From assembly GCA_003427395.1 (NCBI GenBank), contig BFEA01000163.1, positions 1,781,725-1,802,758 of the forward strand: a stretch of 21,034 nucleotides of DNA, written 5' to 3'. Made by a program: the position numbers and the translations under genes. Below, piece after piece: positions 1-7,953 of this stretch. Positions within the stretch are counted from its first letter, which is position 1; each line of letters opens with the position of its first letter. A model generated the notes under the pieces. It saw only the letters and a list, made by a program, of their open reading frames with translations. It made no database searches and was not told the DNA's origin. Source of the DNA: Chara braunii. Lineage: Eukaryota > Streptophyta > Charophyceae > Charales > Characeae.

Positions 1-55
<55 letters not shown>
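1..55. repeat. (CA)n microsatellite at the left edge
   Basis: An uninterrupted CA dinucleotide run opens the window. The right edge is also a dinucleotide repeat, so both edges may be assembly breaks in low-complexity DNA. Confidence 0.97.
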
Positions 56-56
<1 letters not shown>

Positions 57-812
57 TGCACACGATGACACGGTCATGAGAGAAAAAGACGACAGCTCCC
101 ACACAAGTGACCCCTGCCAGACTCTATCTATGTATACCCACAACAACTTTGAAACTGTGATGGGGTGTTTAAACTGCCCGGGGCAAGGTCCCACCTGCAT
201 GAATAAAGAGATCTTGGAAGTTGATAACGGATATAAAATTATAAATGTCCAATATATGCATCTCTTAATGCGTCCCAGTGTCACCTTGCCCCAGATAGAG
301 TGCCGATGCCAACCACCACAATTTTTTTCCCCCTTTTTCTTTTGTGTGTGTGTGTGTATGTTTGGACTGCACACGCTCTCTACATCTACAACAAAACTGT
401 GATGGGGTGTTCAAATCACCACAGCACTCTATCTGGAAAAACACATCCACAAGCTGGATTTCCCCAGACAGAAGTTTTGGCCATGACACCCCCCAGCCCA
501 TCACGTGCCTGAATAGTATTCATAAATTTCATATCTAACAGTTTTAGAAAACAGACCCTGATTTCGAAACTCGATTCGTGATGGAATCAGGCGAATAGAA
601 TAATGCTAGGGGGGTTACCTCTTTTATAAGATTTGCTTACACAATGAGAAAAAATTATGTGGCTAATAGTCTATATAGGATGCCACAGAGTCCTACAGCT
701 CCCCACACAAAAAAAAAGAAAGAAGAAAGAAAGAGACTGTGCAGCCGCTACAGCAATACACAGTCTGAGATCTTATTCAACTTCATTTTTGTTATGTGGC
801 TTTGGCCCCTAT
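56..812. other. Unannotated region with a short duplication and a 13 bp inverted repeat
   Basis: No gene is recognisable here. A 19 bp near-identical sequence (AAACTGTGATGGGGTGTT core) occurs at 152-170 and 394-412. A perfect 13 bp inverted repeat, CCAGATAGAGTGC at 291-303 and GCACTCTATCTGG at 424-436, brackets part of it. The short open frames here are broken by T-rich and GT-rich tracts and carry no known motif. A decayed short element is possible but unproven. Confidence 0.4.
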
Positions 813-1062
813 TCCTCCTCTTCTTTTTTGTCTTTTCTTTTTTTTTTTCCCTTTTTTCCTTTTTTTCCTTTTTGCCTTCTTTTTCTTTTCTTTTCTTTTC
901 TTTTCCTTTTTTAAAGTTTTTTCCTTTTTCTTTTTTCGAAGTTTTTTCCCTTTTTCCTTTTTTCCTTTCTTCGTTTTTTCAACTTGTGAAAAATTCTGAT
1001 TCTTTTTTGAACTTTTTTCCCTTTTTTTCCTTTTTTTCCCTTGTTTTTTTTTTTCTTGGCGG
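813..1062 (+). repeat. Long polypyrimidine (T/C) tract
   Basis: About 250 bp of almost pure T and C, in irregular CTTTT and CCTTTTT units. Apparent Phe/Ser/Pro-rich frames on plus and Lys/Arg-rich frames on minus are direct products of this composition and are not genes. Confidence 0.9.
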
Positions 1063-1282
1063 CTGCGTTGACTCTTTTGGGTGAGTTGCATTGTTCGCTC
1101 AGCTGGATAAGGAGATTTGCCCGCGGAGACCAAGATGAAAAACACGCCTGCAGCCAGCCCATGTGATGCGACTGAATGGTACCCATGCCCGCATTCTCAC
1201 TTCCGACATCTCCAGCTGTTTTCACAAACAGTCTTCTCCGACTTACAACCAACCTATACAACTGTTTATAAACAGATCTAAG

Positions 1283-1415
1283 TTGGAATCCTAGCGGGTA
1301 CATAAAATAGCCGTGATTTACCGGCGGCCTGTCAGTTTGATTATGTTTTTTTTTTCAATTTGATGATTATATATATCTCAAGGCCGTCGTGATATTTTCA
1401 GTTCTCAAAAAAAAA
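1283..1415 (+). mobile_element. Possible diverged 3' part of the SINE family seen at 15449-15660
   Basis: The stretch CCTGTCAGTTTGATTATG, then TGATGATTATATATATCTC and AAGGCCGTC, then a short A run, follows the same order as the 3' half of the SINE at 15459-15650 (GTCGGTCAGTTCAATGATAA, then ATATCTGAAGACCGTC, then the A-rich tail). An extra T run sits inside it. No A or B box is visible. The match is by eye and diverged, so this is tentative. Confidence 0.35.
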
Positions 1416-2090
1416 GGCAGCCCCCAGGTACGCCAGCATATCTGAACGTCCTCCCCTAGCTATCACCTGCAGTGTGTAATGGTCCAGGGCAAGGTCTAAA
1501 CCATGACAGGCCCAGAGTGACCCGAGTACATCCCTCTGCCTTCGTCACCAGAATAGGAAAAAAAAACAGGTCATTATAGCTGTATTTGGGGCAACTTTCA
1601 GTCTCGATACAGCAATAATGTTATACCACCAATGCAGGGCTCACATCAGCCGTGGGCCCCTGGCAGAGGCCGAAACACTGGCCGCCGATCTATTTCATCG
1701 ACCGCGGGCCAGCACCGACATTTTCGGACCAGGCGACGAAACATTTGCAGCAAGGCTGGGGCTGTGTACTGGCCGTTTATATTCGGGTGAAGACAGTAGC
1801 ACATCCTATACACGTTATGCCACTTATGCGTTACTGTGATGCCGCTGGTCTTCCACATGTTAGGCGTCATTGTGATGCCATCGGTCCTCTAGATATATGT
1901 TGCCTGGACGACAGTCTCTGTCATCAACTGGCATTGTCCTGAGTCTCTGTCATCGGAGGGAGCCGAGCTGTACCAGCCCTGACATCCACCCCAAGCTTCT
2001 GCATGGAAAAAAGAAGAGAAAAAGGGAAAAAAATGGCTTCATGCCAGTGCATGGTCAGTGCAATATTGCACTCAGCCTCTCTCTCATACA
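1416..2090. other. No recognisable gene
   Basis: Mixed-composition DNA. Overlapping frames of 73-96 codons occur on both strands with no recognisable motif. A piece near 1789-1805 (TTCGGGTGAAGACAGTAG) resembles the end of the dispersed repeat at 9292-9396 and 18831-18933, hinting at another diverged copy. Nothing else is supportable. Confidence 0.4.
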
Positions 2091-2094
2091 CAAA

Positions 2095-2153
2095 CAGGCA
2101 ACTAATTTTTATTTTTATTTTTATTTTTATTTTTTACACACAGGCAACCAATT
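2095..2153. repeat. (ATTTTT)n tract flanked by direct repeats
   Basis: CAGGCAACTAATT (2095-2107) and CAGGCAACCAATT (2141-2153) flank a run of ATTTTT units. The arrangement fits a minus-strand insertion of little more than a poly(A)-like tail with a 13 bp target-site duplication. A microsatellite expansion with chance flanks, or an assembly duplication, is also possible. Confidence 0.5.
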
Positions 2154-2269
2154 GACCTTTTCGTTTCTTAAAAATCGTTCTTTACTTTTAACTGTAGTAG
2201 ATCTGGGCAGCGTTGACAGACCTTTTTTTATTTCTTCTTTTTTTCGACAAAACCGAATCATTTCATTAA

Positions 2270-2442
2270 TAATAGATTGAAAGCCGAGGCCGTGGACCTA
2301 ACAAAAATTCAACCCGGGGTTATCTTGGCAGCAGCATTAGCCAGTTTCGCTTATGNTAATAGATTGAAAGCCGAGGCCGTGGACCTAACAAAAATTCAAC
2401 CCGGGGTTATCTTGGCAGCAGCATTAGCCAGTTTCGCTTATG
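2270..2442. repeat. Exact 86 bp duplication split by a single N (assembly gap artefact)
   Basis: Bases 2270-2355 and 2357-2442 are identical over 86 bp, and the only base between them is N at 2356. A perfect duplication hinged on an unknown base is typical of two contig ends that overlap but were scaffolded rather than merged. The true sequence probably holds one copy. A real tandem duplication cannot be excluded from sequence alone. Confidence 0.9.
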
Positions 2443-2474
2443 ATGTGGCCGGCAAAAAAAAAAGGTTTCTCTAA
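2276..2474 (+). other. Possible coding exon containing the duplicated segment; product unknown
   Basis: After collapsing the duplication, one frame reads as a short balanced peptide with the core VDLTKIQPGVILAAALASFA and ends KKKRFL, then TAA at 2472-2474. It follows a T-rich tract and a TAATAG that could be a splice acceptor (AG at 2274-2275). AAG|GTTTCT near 2464 could be a donor. The residue mix looks more protein-like than most frames in this window, but I recognise no family. There is no support from a second exon in matching phase, so this is a guess at a small host-gene exon. The telo-box about 100 bp downstream is mildly supportive. Confidence 0.2.
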
Positions 2475-2569
2475 GGATCTTCCAGTCTTAGCAACTTGAA
2501 AACAACACCCTACTGGACTATCGGCTATCCCAATCTCCCCTAACCGTAATCTTCACTTTCCCCCCTGGT

Positions 2570-2592
2570 TCCTTAAACCCTAAACCCTAGTT
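2570..2592 (-). promoter_or_regulatory. Telo-box / short interstitial telomeric motif
   Basis: TTAAACCCTAAACCCTAG contains two consecutive plant-type telomere units (CCCTAAA). Such telo-boxes are known in 5' regions of plant translation and proliferation genes. Here it lies in pyrimidine-rich DNA between two weak exon candidates. It is too short to be a telomere remnant of note. Confidence 0.6.
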
Positions 2593-2734
2593 CCCCCTAC
2601 TACTTCCTCCTATCTTCTTTCTATCCTATCTTTCTGCTTCTCATTCCTGAGTATTTTTTCTTCAAATAATGCTTGCTTTTCTTACTACTTGCCCTGTGGG
2701 CGGTCTCCTCCTTCCACCATTCGTCCTAATCTAG

Positions 2735-2949
2735 TTTGTTCCTTTTTTCTTTTTTTCTTTTTTTCTTTTTTTTTTAAACAGGTCCTTATGGCCCCGGCTC
2801 CATTTCCATTCTGGGGAGCATCAGTCCGGTTCCTATTCCACCAGCAAGTCAGAATAAAACATTACATCATGAAACCCACTCACGCTTCCTTCCGTCCGGC
2901 CAAAGGATCCCTGACCAGCATTGATTACTCCAACATCGTGGAGGATTGA
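2735..2949 (+). other. Possible splice acceptor and terminal exon; product unknown
   Basis: A strong polypyrimidine run (2735-2775) followed by AAACAG at 2776-2781 looks like a 3' splice site. Downstream, all three frames stay open for a while. One reaches TGA at 2947-2949 with a 54-residue segment starting MAPAPFPFWGASVRF and ending SIDYSNIVED. Another reads GPYGPGSISILGSISPV. I recognise neither, and cannot decide the frame. It could be the partner of the 2276-2474 candidate, or chance. Confidence 0.2.
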
Positions 2950-3238
2950 CTGTCAGCTTGCCTTACTTCCTCCTTTCCTCTCAGGTCTACTGCATGAACC
3001 TGCCAGATAAATGATAAAAAGCAAGAAAGGTACAAGAAGCCATGGAAGATGCAATATCGGAATTCGCCCTCCAACATTATGTGACCTGTGATGGAACTAG
3101 TCCTTCTGCTCGCTGGGAACTCTGCCTTCTCCTCCCTGCTTCTGAGTTGTGCCAGTCTTTTACACTGTATGCCAGAGTCAATTATCTCTGCCACTTTGCC
3201 CCTTGCAACACCACTACCTACCGCGTTCTTAGGCGTTA

Positions 3239-3266
3239 ACGCGGCGGCTGAATCTGTGCGCCGCGT
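3239..3266. other. GC-rich hairpin
   Basis: ACGCGGCG (3239-3246) and CGCCGCGT (3259-3266) form a perfect 8 bp stem with a 12-base loop. Function unknown. Confidence 0.5.
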
Positions 3267-3309
3267 GGGTCCATATGCATTAGCATCAGAGGGGGCCTAA
3301 GATCCCTTG

Positions 3310-3735
3310 GAGTACTGGTGGTTTAAACCACCACTACCTTTCCCAGGCAGCATAGAATTTCAAATGAAGGCAGCATCGAGAATTTCAAATGTATCAGTCC
3401 AGGTGCTCTGGATGCACAGTGCTACCACCGGACCACAATGGCTGGTGGCGTTTAGCCAAAAGGAAAACAAAAACGCCGCACCGGAACTTCTGCCAAGCTT
3501 GTCGTGCAGTTCTTTTCCACCTCAGCCAAAAAAAAGGGGCTCGGAGGTGGTGGTGGTTGGCGGCACCAGTTCTTCCTTAAAAACTGGCCAATGGTTGCCC
3601 CCGAGGCAGTGTTTGGGAGGTAGCGGCCTGCCTCCCCTGGGTGCCAATACATCAATGATGGAAAACCAGGCAGGGCGCTGCAGAAGGGTTTCCACAACTG
3701 GTGGTTTAAAGTTTAAGCCACCACCAGTGCATCTG
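3310..3735. mobile_element. Non-autonomous element with GGTGGTTTAAACCACC-type ends, copy 1
   Basis: The left end carries a perfect 18 bp palindrome, TGGTGGTTTAAACCACCA (3316-3333). The right end carries an imperfect version starting ACTGGTGGTTTAAA and ending CCACCACCAGT (3697-3728). The interior contains the motif GGACCACAATGGCTGGTGGC followed by a CCAAAA/AACAAAAACGCC stretch and AAGCTTG, which recur in the element at 4651-4867 and, inverted, at 9060-9265. Shared ends plus shared interior argue for a mobile short-element family. I see no transposase and cannot define a target-site duplication. Confidence 0.5.
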
Positions 3736-3790
3736 AGACACATATTTTGCTCTCTTCTCTTTTTCTAAGAATTGTTTTATTCTGCTCATC

Positions 3791-3850
3791 TGGTTCATCT
3801 GGATTTGAACTCGGGCCTGTATTTCAACAGTCCATGGGTGTATTTCAACA
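3791..3850 (-). mobile_element. Truncated SINE copy (same family as 15459-15650), minus strand
   Basis: CATCTGGATTTGAACTCGGG, then CCTGTATTTCAACAGTCCATG, then GGTGTA matches the reverse complement of the tRNA-like head of the SINE at 15459-15650, including the B box (GTTCAAATCC on minus). The A box side is lost or altered, and no A-rich tail is visible to the left. Confidence 0.7.
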
Positions 3851-4049
3851 GCCCATTGGCCTGTAGCTCAAATTTGCCTGGTCCTGGATTACCGAAAACG
3901 TTGCGGAGGTTAGGTCCCACTTGACCAACTCGGGGCTGTATTTCAACAGTCCACATGTGTATCTAATGAACTAGGCCCATTGGCCTGTAGCTCAAATTTG
4001 CCTGGTCCTGGATTACCGAAAACGTTGCGGAGGTTAGGTCCCACTTGAC
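3808..4049. repeat. Tandem duplication of about 119-124 bp containing SINE remnants
   Basis: The segment 3851-3925 recurs exactly or nearly so at 3975-4049 (75 bp, shift 124). Its left neighbour AACTCGGG(C/G)CTGTATTTCAACAGTCCA recurs at 3808 and 3927 (shift 119). The unit therefore combines a minus-strand SINE head with an adjacent segment ending in AGGTCCCACTTGAC. The high identity implies recent duplication. Confidence 0.85.
3927..3985 (-). mobile_element. Second truncated SINE copy, minus strand
   Basis: The sequence through CACATGTGTATCTAATGAACTAGGCCC matches the reverse complement of the SINE head including the A box side (TAGCTCA...). It is the partner of the copy at 3791-3850 within the tandem duplication and is slightly more complete on the A box side. 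Confidence 0.65.
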
Positions 4050-4122
4050 TGTAGTCTTGATTCTGACCATAGATTACAAAGATCAACAGCCAGAAACAAA
4101 GAATCCAGGTCACTGGCACCTC
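4037..4122 (-). mobile_element. Diverged copy of the palindromic element found at 15026-15116
   Basis: AGGTCCCACTTGACTG, then TGATTCTGACCATAGATTAC, then AAAGATCAACAGCCAGAAAC resembles the reverse complement of the interior of the element at 15026-15116 (CATTTCTGGCCGTCGATC, then TTCGTAATCTATGGTCAGAA). It begins with the shared GTCCCACTT end. Confidence 0.5.
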
Positions 4123-4545
4123 GCTCCGGGTTTCGGATCCTTCGTTCCTCATAGGCAAAAAACTTGGAGGATATTTCGTCAGAGAACAGGGACCTGCGAG
4201 TGAAGAGGTTCCCAGACGGATTTTGATTCCTTCGGAAACCCCGAAAGGCATCGCCCATTGGTACTAGAAAGTGACGAAATTTGAATTAAGCTGGGCCACA
4301 CATGTTAAAAATAGTCGAAATGATATTGATGGGAATTTTATTTATTGCTGTAGTTTTTTTTATGGAAAATAACTGCAGTTCCTTTTCATATGTGGGCACC
4401 TGATGTATACGAGGGTTCTGGGCCATGCGGACTTGACGTCATCCCCGTCCTCATAGGCGGAAAAGACTTGTGATACACAGCACCCTCCACCGAATTAGGA
4501 ACTCCACTAATGCCAGTGAAAGGGTGTGTGAGTGCTAGGCTCTGA
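4123..4545. other. No recognisable gene
   Basis: Unique-looking DNA with no supportable gene, RNA or repeat. Minus-strand frames of 74-102 codons overlap here but carry no known motif. Confidence 0.4.
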
Positions 4546-4640
4546 TCAATCTCCTTGCCCCTCTTTGGGATGGCTGAAGATATCCCAGCCTCCTGGAGTA
4601 TCTATGAGAGGGAACGGTTGGCAGCAACCCCCAGGCTTTT
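4546..4640 (+). pseudogene. Retroelement-derived fragment (IP..W..YER motif)
   Basis: The plus frame reads GMAEDIPASWSIYERERLAA. It matches the fragment near 8480-8570, which reads GSHQDIPDDWTAYERKLCAS, at both protein and DNA level. The downstream neighbour of that second copy is part of a LINE-like C-terminal relic, so this is probably the same. It stops in a T run before the element at 4651. No start or stop is intact. Confidence 0.5.
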
Positions 4641-4650
4641 CTTTTTTTTT

Positions 4651-4867
4651 AACCACCAGTACATGGCCCCAACCAAGGTGAGAATCACAATTGATCCTCT
4701 CCCAAAAAAATGGAGGCATGGGGCAACCAGACCAAAATGCTGGTGACGCCAGCCTAAACAAAAGCCAAAACAAAAACAAAAATGCCACGCTGGCTTTTCG
4801 GCAAAGCTTGGCACTCGGTGGGAATGGGCCTCGTACAAAAGAGGCGCGTGCAGATGTACTGGTGGTT
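4651..4867. mobile_element. Non-autonomous element with GGTGGTTT-type ends, copy 2
   Basis: AACCACCAGTAC (4651-4662) and GTACTGGTGGTT (4856-4867) are perfect 12 bp terminal inverted repeats 217 bp apart overall. The interior carries AGACCAAAATGCTGGTGACG, then CCAGCCTAAACAAAA, shared with copy 1 (3310-3735) and the inverted copy at 9060-9265. It sits between two retroelement-derived fragments. A miniature DNA transposon is the simplest reading, but no target-site duplication is clear. Confidence 0.6.
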
Positions 4868-4893
4868 TAACATCCACCTGGCGCTATTGTTAG

Positions 4894-5181
4894 AAAACAG
4901 AGAGCAGAAAGGACTACTGTCCCCGATCTGCTTGCTCATACTGCGGTCACTACCCCCAGCATCGTAGGGCAACACTGGAACATTGCCTGCTAGCATGCCC
5001 CATGGCTCTGCAAATGTGGCGTTGGCGGGATGCACTATGGACGGAACTCGCCAGCTCACTGTTCAAATGGGACAGTAAGCTCATCCTGCTGAGCAAACCA
5101 ACTGACTGCCCGATTCCGTGGCCGTGCTTCCAGCAGAAGCTTTACAAAAGAATGAGACTGGCCATCCTGATGGTCATATGA
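4894..5181 (+). pseudogene. LINE-type retroelement 3' fragment with zinc knuckle
   Basis: A 95-codon open stretch follows a TAG at 4891 and ends at TGA 5179-5181. It lacks a sensible start codon. It begins KTESRKDY and contains CSYCGHYPQHR, then LEHCLLACPMALQMW. The CX2C...EHCXXXC layout followed by ALQMW is that of the zinc-binding domain found C-terminal to LINE reverse transcriptases (zf-RVT type). The knuckle cysteines and histidine look intact, but no polymerase domain precedes it, so it is a relic. A weaker homologue, aligned by eye at DNA level, starts near 8297. Confidence 0.7.
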
Positions 5182-5226
5182 AGGATGAGATGCTCCGTGG
5201 AAAGGAAAGACTGAGCCTTTGGGTTC

Positions 5227-5427
5227 ATGCAGGGCACAGCAGAGCTTGATGACGTCACAAAAGCAAACTTGCACAGAGCACCAAACGTCCTCAAGAACGA
5301 GCTGCAGGAGACGAAGGACCGGGCCATGGACAGCGTCAACACAATACGGATTGACCCAGGGAGGAAAATAGCTGAAGTAAAGCATGATGGGAGGTTGGTC
5401 TGGAAGAAACTGGCTTGTAACCGCTAG
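5227..5427 (+). other. Short unrecognised open frame after the retroelement fragment
   Basis: ATG-initiated frame of 66 codons ending TAG at 5425-5427. It is charged (many K, E, D, R) with balanced residue use, unlike the low-complexity frames elsewhere, and lies 45 bp after the end of the zinc-knuckle fragment in another frame. It could be the frameshifted continuation of that element's C-terminus. I recognise no domain in it. Confidence 0.25.
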
Positions 5428-5431
5428 GTTG

Positions 5432-5760
5432 CTTCAACACTCTACTACTGGGAGATAACCCTCGAGGGTTGGTACATGAAGCCTGCCAGCCCCCTCTACA
5501 AACAACTACTCTCACCACCCCGGCATGGCAGACTCCCGTTCCCCCCACTCCCGCTCCCCCCGTGCACAGATCAGTACCAAGCTCCGCACCACCACCTCTC
5601 CCCCCTGGCTCCCCCCCCAACCATCATGCAGTCCACCTCCCCTCCCCCACTTCTCCCCTCGTCCTGCCCGCCGCGAACCCCATTCCCTCCCTTGTCCCCA
5701 TATCCACTGTCACTGCCTCCCACTCGAGTTTCCAATCCCCAGGTTGGAGGGCCAGGTGAG
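5432..5760. other. C-rich, proline-coding-like stretch; no gene supported
   Basis: Strong C strand bias (CCCC, CTCC, CACC units). All plus frames read as Pro/Ser/Thr-rich and are probably a consequence of composition. No introns, domain or start context is visible. Confidence 0.5.
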
Positions 5761-5817
5761 TGCAAACACTCTGCATCTTTAAGCCAACAACACCGGTCGC
5801 ATGTCACGAGGGCAACA

Positions 5818-6020
5818 GAAGGGTTAGGCTCAGTGGACATGCTTTATAGGCTGAGATCAACAGCTTTCCAAAAGGAGGACACACTGTATGACTGCCACAA
5901 TGCGCCGGGAACAGGGGCCAGGGGGAACGGAAGAGGTTGGCTCAGTGGACATGCAGTATAAGCTGTAGAGGCTGATATAAGTTGCCTTCCAACAAAAGAG
6001 CTACCTATGGCTGTCATGCA
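5818..6020 (+). repeat. Imperfect tandem repeat of about 112 bp
   Basis: GGTTAGGCTCAGTGGACATG (from 5822) and GGTTGGCTCAGTGGACATG (from 5935) begin two units that continue in parallel: gctgagatcaacagctttcc / ggctgatataagttgccttcc, then gtatgactgccac / ctatggctgtcatgc. GGCTCAGTGG resembles a pol III A box, but no B box is seen, so a tRNA origin is only a possibility. Confidence 0.6.
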
Positions 6021-6114
6021 GTCGACCAACAAGGAAAACAGTCAATCCCCTCGAAAGAGGGAAATCAATGCTGTTTGCCACTTACATTGTAGTCTGTGAA
6101 TGTTATGAGGGACA

Positions 6115-6163
6115 CTGGACCCAGTTTCCAGCATGTGCAGCTCTCCAACAATAGAAATGGAGC
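6115..6163 (-). repeat. Dispersed repeat family R50, copy 1
   Basis: Reverse complement of the motif ACTCCAGTCTATTGGTGGGG, then AGCTGCACCTGCTGGAAACC, then AGGTCC found on plus at 6301-6346, 7722-7773 and 7859-7908. Similarity is clear but diverged. Confidence 0.6.
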
Positions 6164-6300
6164 CATCACGACCGGCAGGACCCTCCCTCGGACACTTGTC
6201 GGCCCTGAGGGTCGGTCCTCCACAGATGTTGCATTACAACAAAAAAAAAAGGGGGGGATGGTAAGAGCAGCCTCTAATAGTAGTGACCCTAGGTAGATGG

Positions 6301-6346
6301 CTCCAGTCTACTGGTGGGGCGCTTCACCTGCTGGAAACCAAGTCCA
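6301..6346 (+). repeat. Dispersed repeat family R50, copy 2
   Basis: CTCCAGTCTACTGGTGGGGC, then GCTTCACCTGCTGGAAACCA matches the copies at 7722 and 7859. The 50 bp upstream (GATGGTAAGAGCAGCC...) also resembles the DNA upstream of the 7859 copy, so the real unit is longer than 50 bp. Confidence 0.7.
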
Positions 6347-6349
6347 GAG

Positions 6350-7284
6350 AGCCTCCTCCCCCCCTCCCCTAACGGGAGCTATCCTGACTTATGGGCCTAC
6401 TGTTGGAGGCTGCTCCTATCAGCCCCAACACTAGGTCAGCAGCTGATGTTTCTTGTCTTTTTTTTTAGGGAAAAAAAACACAGATTTCAATGGTGGACTG
6501 GCGGGAAAAATGGTACTCTAAACGAAAGCAACTTTTTTTTTTTTTTTTCCTGATAAGAGCTTGGTTTTATTTATATATATGAGCAAAAGAAGGCCGGGAC
6601 GTTTTCCCTCGAAATCCAAGTTTATATTCAGGCAAGGAACCACATACTACAGATTTCATCCAGGCAAATATCAGAGCCACCTGGGCAAATAGTAAAGATG
6701 ATCAAGAAGGATGAAGGTACCGCCTTGCAGAAAGAACCGCGTAAGGTTCTCCCCCCCCCCCCCCCCCTTAATACAAGCACATTGCGTTTTACTTCTTGAC
6801 AATGAAAACTGGATGCACGAAGTACCCTAAAGCACCTACGTACCGCACAAAAAGAAAAACGAGGAAAAAAAGCAAAAAAAATGGACAGTCTGACAGTTTC
6901 AGTACGAAATTTGGTGGAGAAAAAAAAAAACACCCCACAGTTAACCACGCGTGTGGAATTTGAAGAAAAATGGATGGCTGGGGGTAGGAAAGGTTGTATC
7001 GGAACTGAAGGGGTTACTATTGGTTGGGAAGAACTGGAGAGAAATGAGCTCACATGGACATATGTGCCACCCTCTTACTTCTTCGTTCCCCCCCCAGCTA
7101 CTCCCCCCTCTTTCATTCTTCTTCCTCCCCAAACACCTCCTCCTCCCCGCGCCTTTGCTCCCTCCCTCGCTCACCCTTCTACTGGGCCAAGCACAATCTT
7201 CCCCCCTGCCCTAACCCTCACCCCAAAGGTCTCTAGGATAATATAATAGGAACTCTTCTTATTTATAATATCAGCCTTGGGCAC
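6350..7284. other. No recognisable gene; C17 homopolymer at 6751-6767
   Basis: Plus and minus frames of 121-141 codons overlap at 6628-7246, but both run through homopolymers (C17, A9, T15) and neither carries a motif I recognise. 7085-7215 is CCT/CCC-rich and gives a Pro-rich frame by composition. I leave this as unannotated. Confidence 0.5.
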
Positions 7285-7307
7285 AAAAAAAAAAAAAAAA
7301 AAAAAAA
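7285..7307 (+). repeat. A23 homopolymer
   Basis: Pure A run. Unlike other A or T tracts in this window, the flanks show no direct repeat. Confidence 0.9.
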
Positions 7308-7360
7308 GGAGCTCTTGGATCGCAGACATGTTGGTGGTAACTGGGAAGTGAGTTCCTGAA

Positions 7361-7430
7361 CGACCCCTTGAGGGAGAAGGAGAGCGCTCTGGGCTGACCT
7401 GGTCATGCCCCTAGAGGGAGAAGGAGAGTG
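7361..7430 (+). repeat. Short direct repeat
   Basis: GACCCCTTGAGGGAGAAGGAG (near 7361) and TGCCCCTAGAGGGAGAAGGAG (near 7407) are spaced by about 48 bp, suggesting a two-unit tandem duplication. Confidence 0.5.
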
Positions 7431-7501
7431 GGGAGAGCAAATGGAATGGAAGTGGTGAATAAAAGAGGGCCAATGCTCTCTTCCTCTGTATAAGTGGGAC
7501 G

Positions 7502-7536
7502 CTGGAGCCGGTTTCCAATAGACGGGAGCCAGCTCC
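7502..7536 (-). repeat. Dispersed repeat family R50, shortened copy
   Basis: The reverse complement includes CGTCTATTGG joined directly to GAAACCGG, as if the middle of the R50 motif had been deleted. Tentative. Confidence 0.35.
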
Positions 7537-7721
7537 TTCACAAGGCCTCAATCCTCGTGATGTTTTACAAGAAAAATAAAAATAAATGAAAAAAAAAAAA
7601 AGATCTGCACCATTCTTTTCCTTTTTTTTCCGTTTTTCTTTGGGGGAAAAACTTCATGATGGCAGACCTCTGTCCGAGCAGCGGTGAGAGAGCTGCCCGG
7701 ATCAAGGCCTTGCCACAGGAT

Positions 7722-7792
7722 GACTCCAGTCTATTGGTGGGAAGCAGCACCTGGTGGAAACCAGGTCAGGTCCTTTTTTTTTTTTTTTTTTA
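7722..7792 (+). repeat. Dispersed repeat family R50, copy with T run
   Basis: ACTCCAGTCTATTGGTGGGA, then GCAGCACCTGGTGGAAACC, then AGGTC, immediately followed by a T run to 7791. The T run after AGGTCC is shared with the 7859 copy, so it may belong to the repeat itself. Confidence 0.7.
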
Positions 7793-7858
7793 AGACTCAG
7801 TAGACCATGGTAGGTAGGGTGACAGGAGCAGCCCTCCCTACTATGGTGTGTATGGGTC

Positions 7859-7905
7859 ACTCCAGTCTTTTATTGGTGGGGAGCTGCACCTGCTGGAAAC
7901 CAGGT

Positions 7906-7940
<35 letters not shown>

Positions 7941-7953
7941 GAAACCAGGTCCT
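7859..7953 (+). repeat. R50 copy followed by T28 and a 17 bp perfect direct repeat
   Basis: The R50 copy at 7859-7908 ends in GCTGGAAACCAGGTCCT (7892-7908). After a T run to 7936, the same 17 bases recur at 7937-7953. The layout looks like a T-only (minus-strand poly(A)) insertion with a target-site duplication. A slippage or assembly duplication around the homopolymer would look the same. Confidence 0.75.

Noticed and set aside
644-1145. Phe-rich (plus) and Lys-rich (minus) frames
   Set aside because: Direct products of the polypyrimidine tract.
2570-2592. Remnant of a chromosome end
   Set aside because: Only two telomere units are present, more consistent with a telo-box or chance.
5476-5961. 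Proline-rich protein
   Set aside because: C-strand bias opens several frames at once and no signal or domain is visible.
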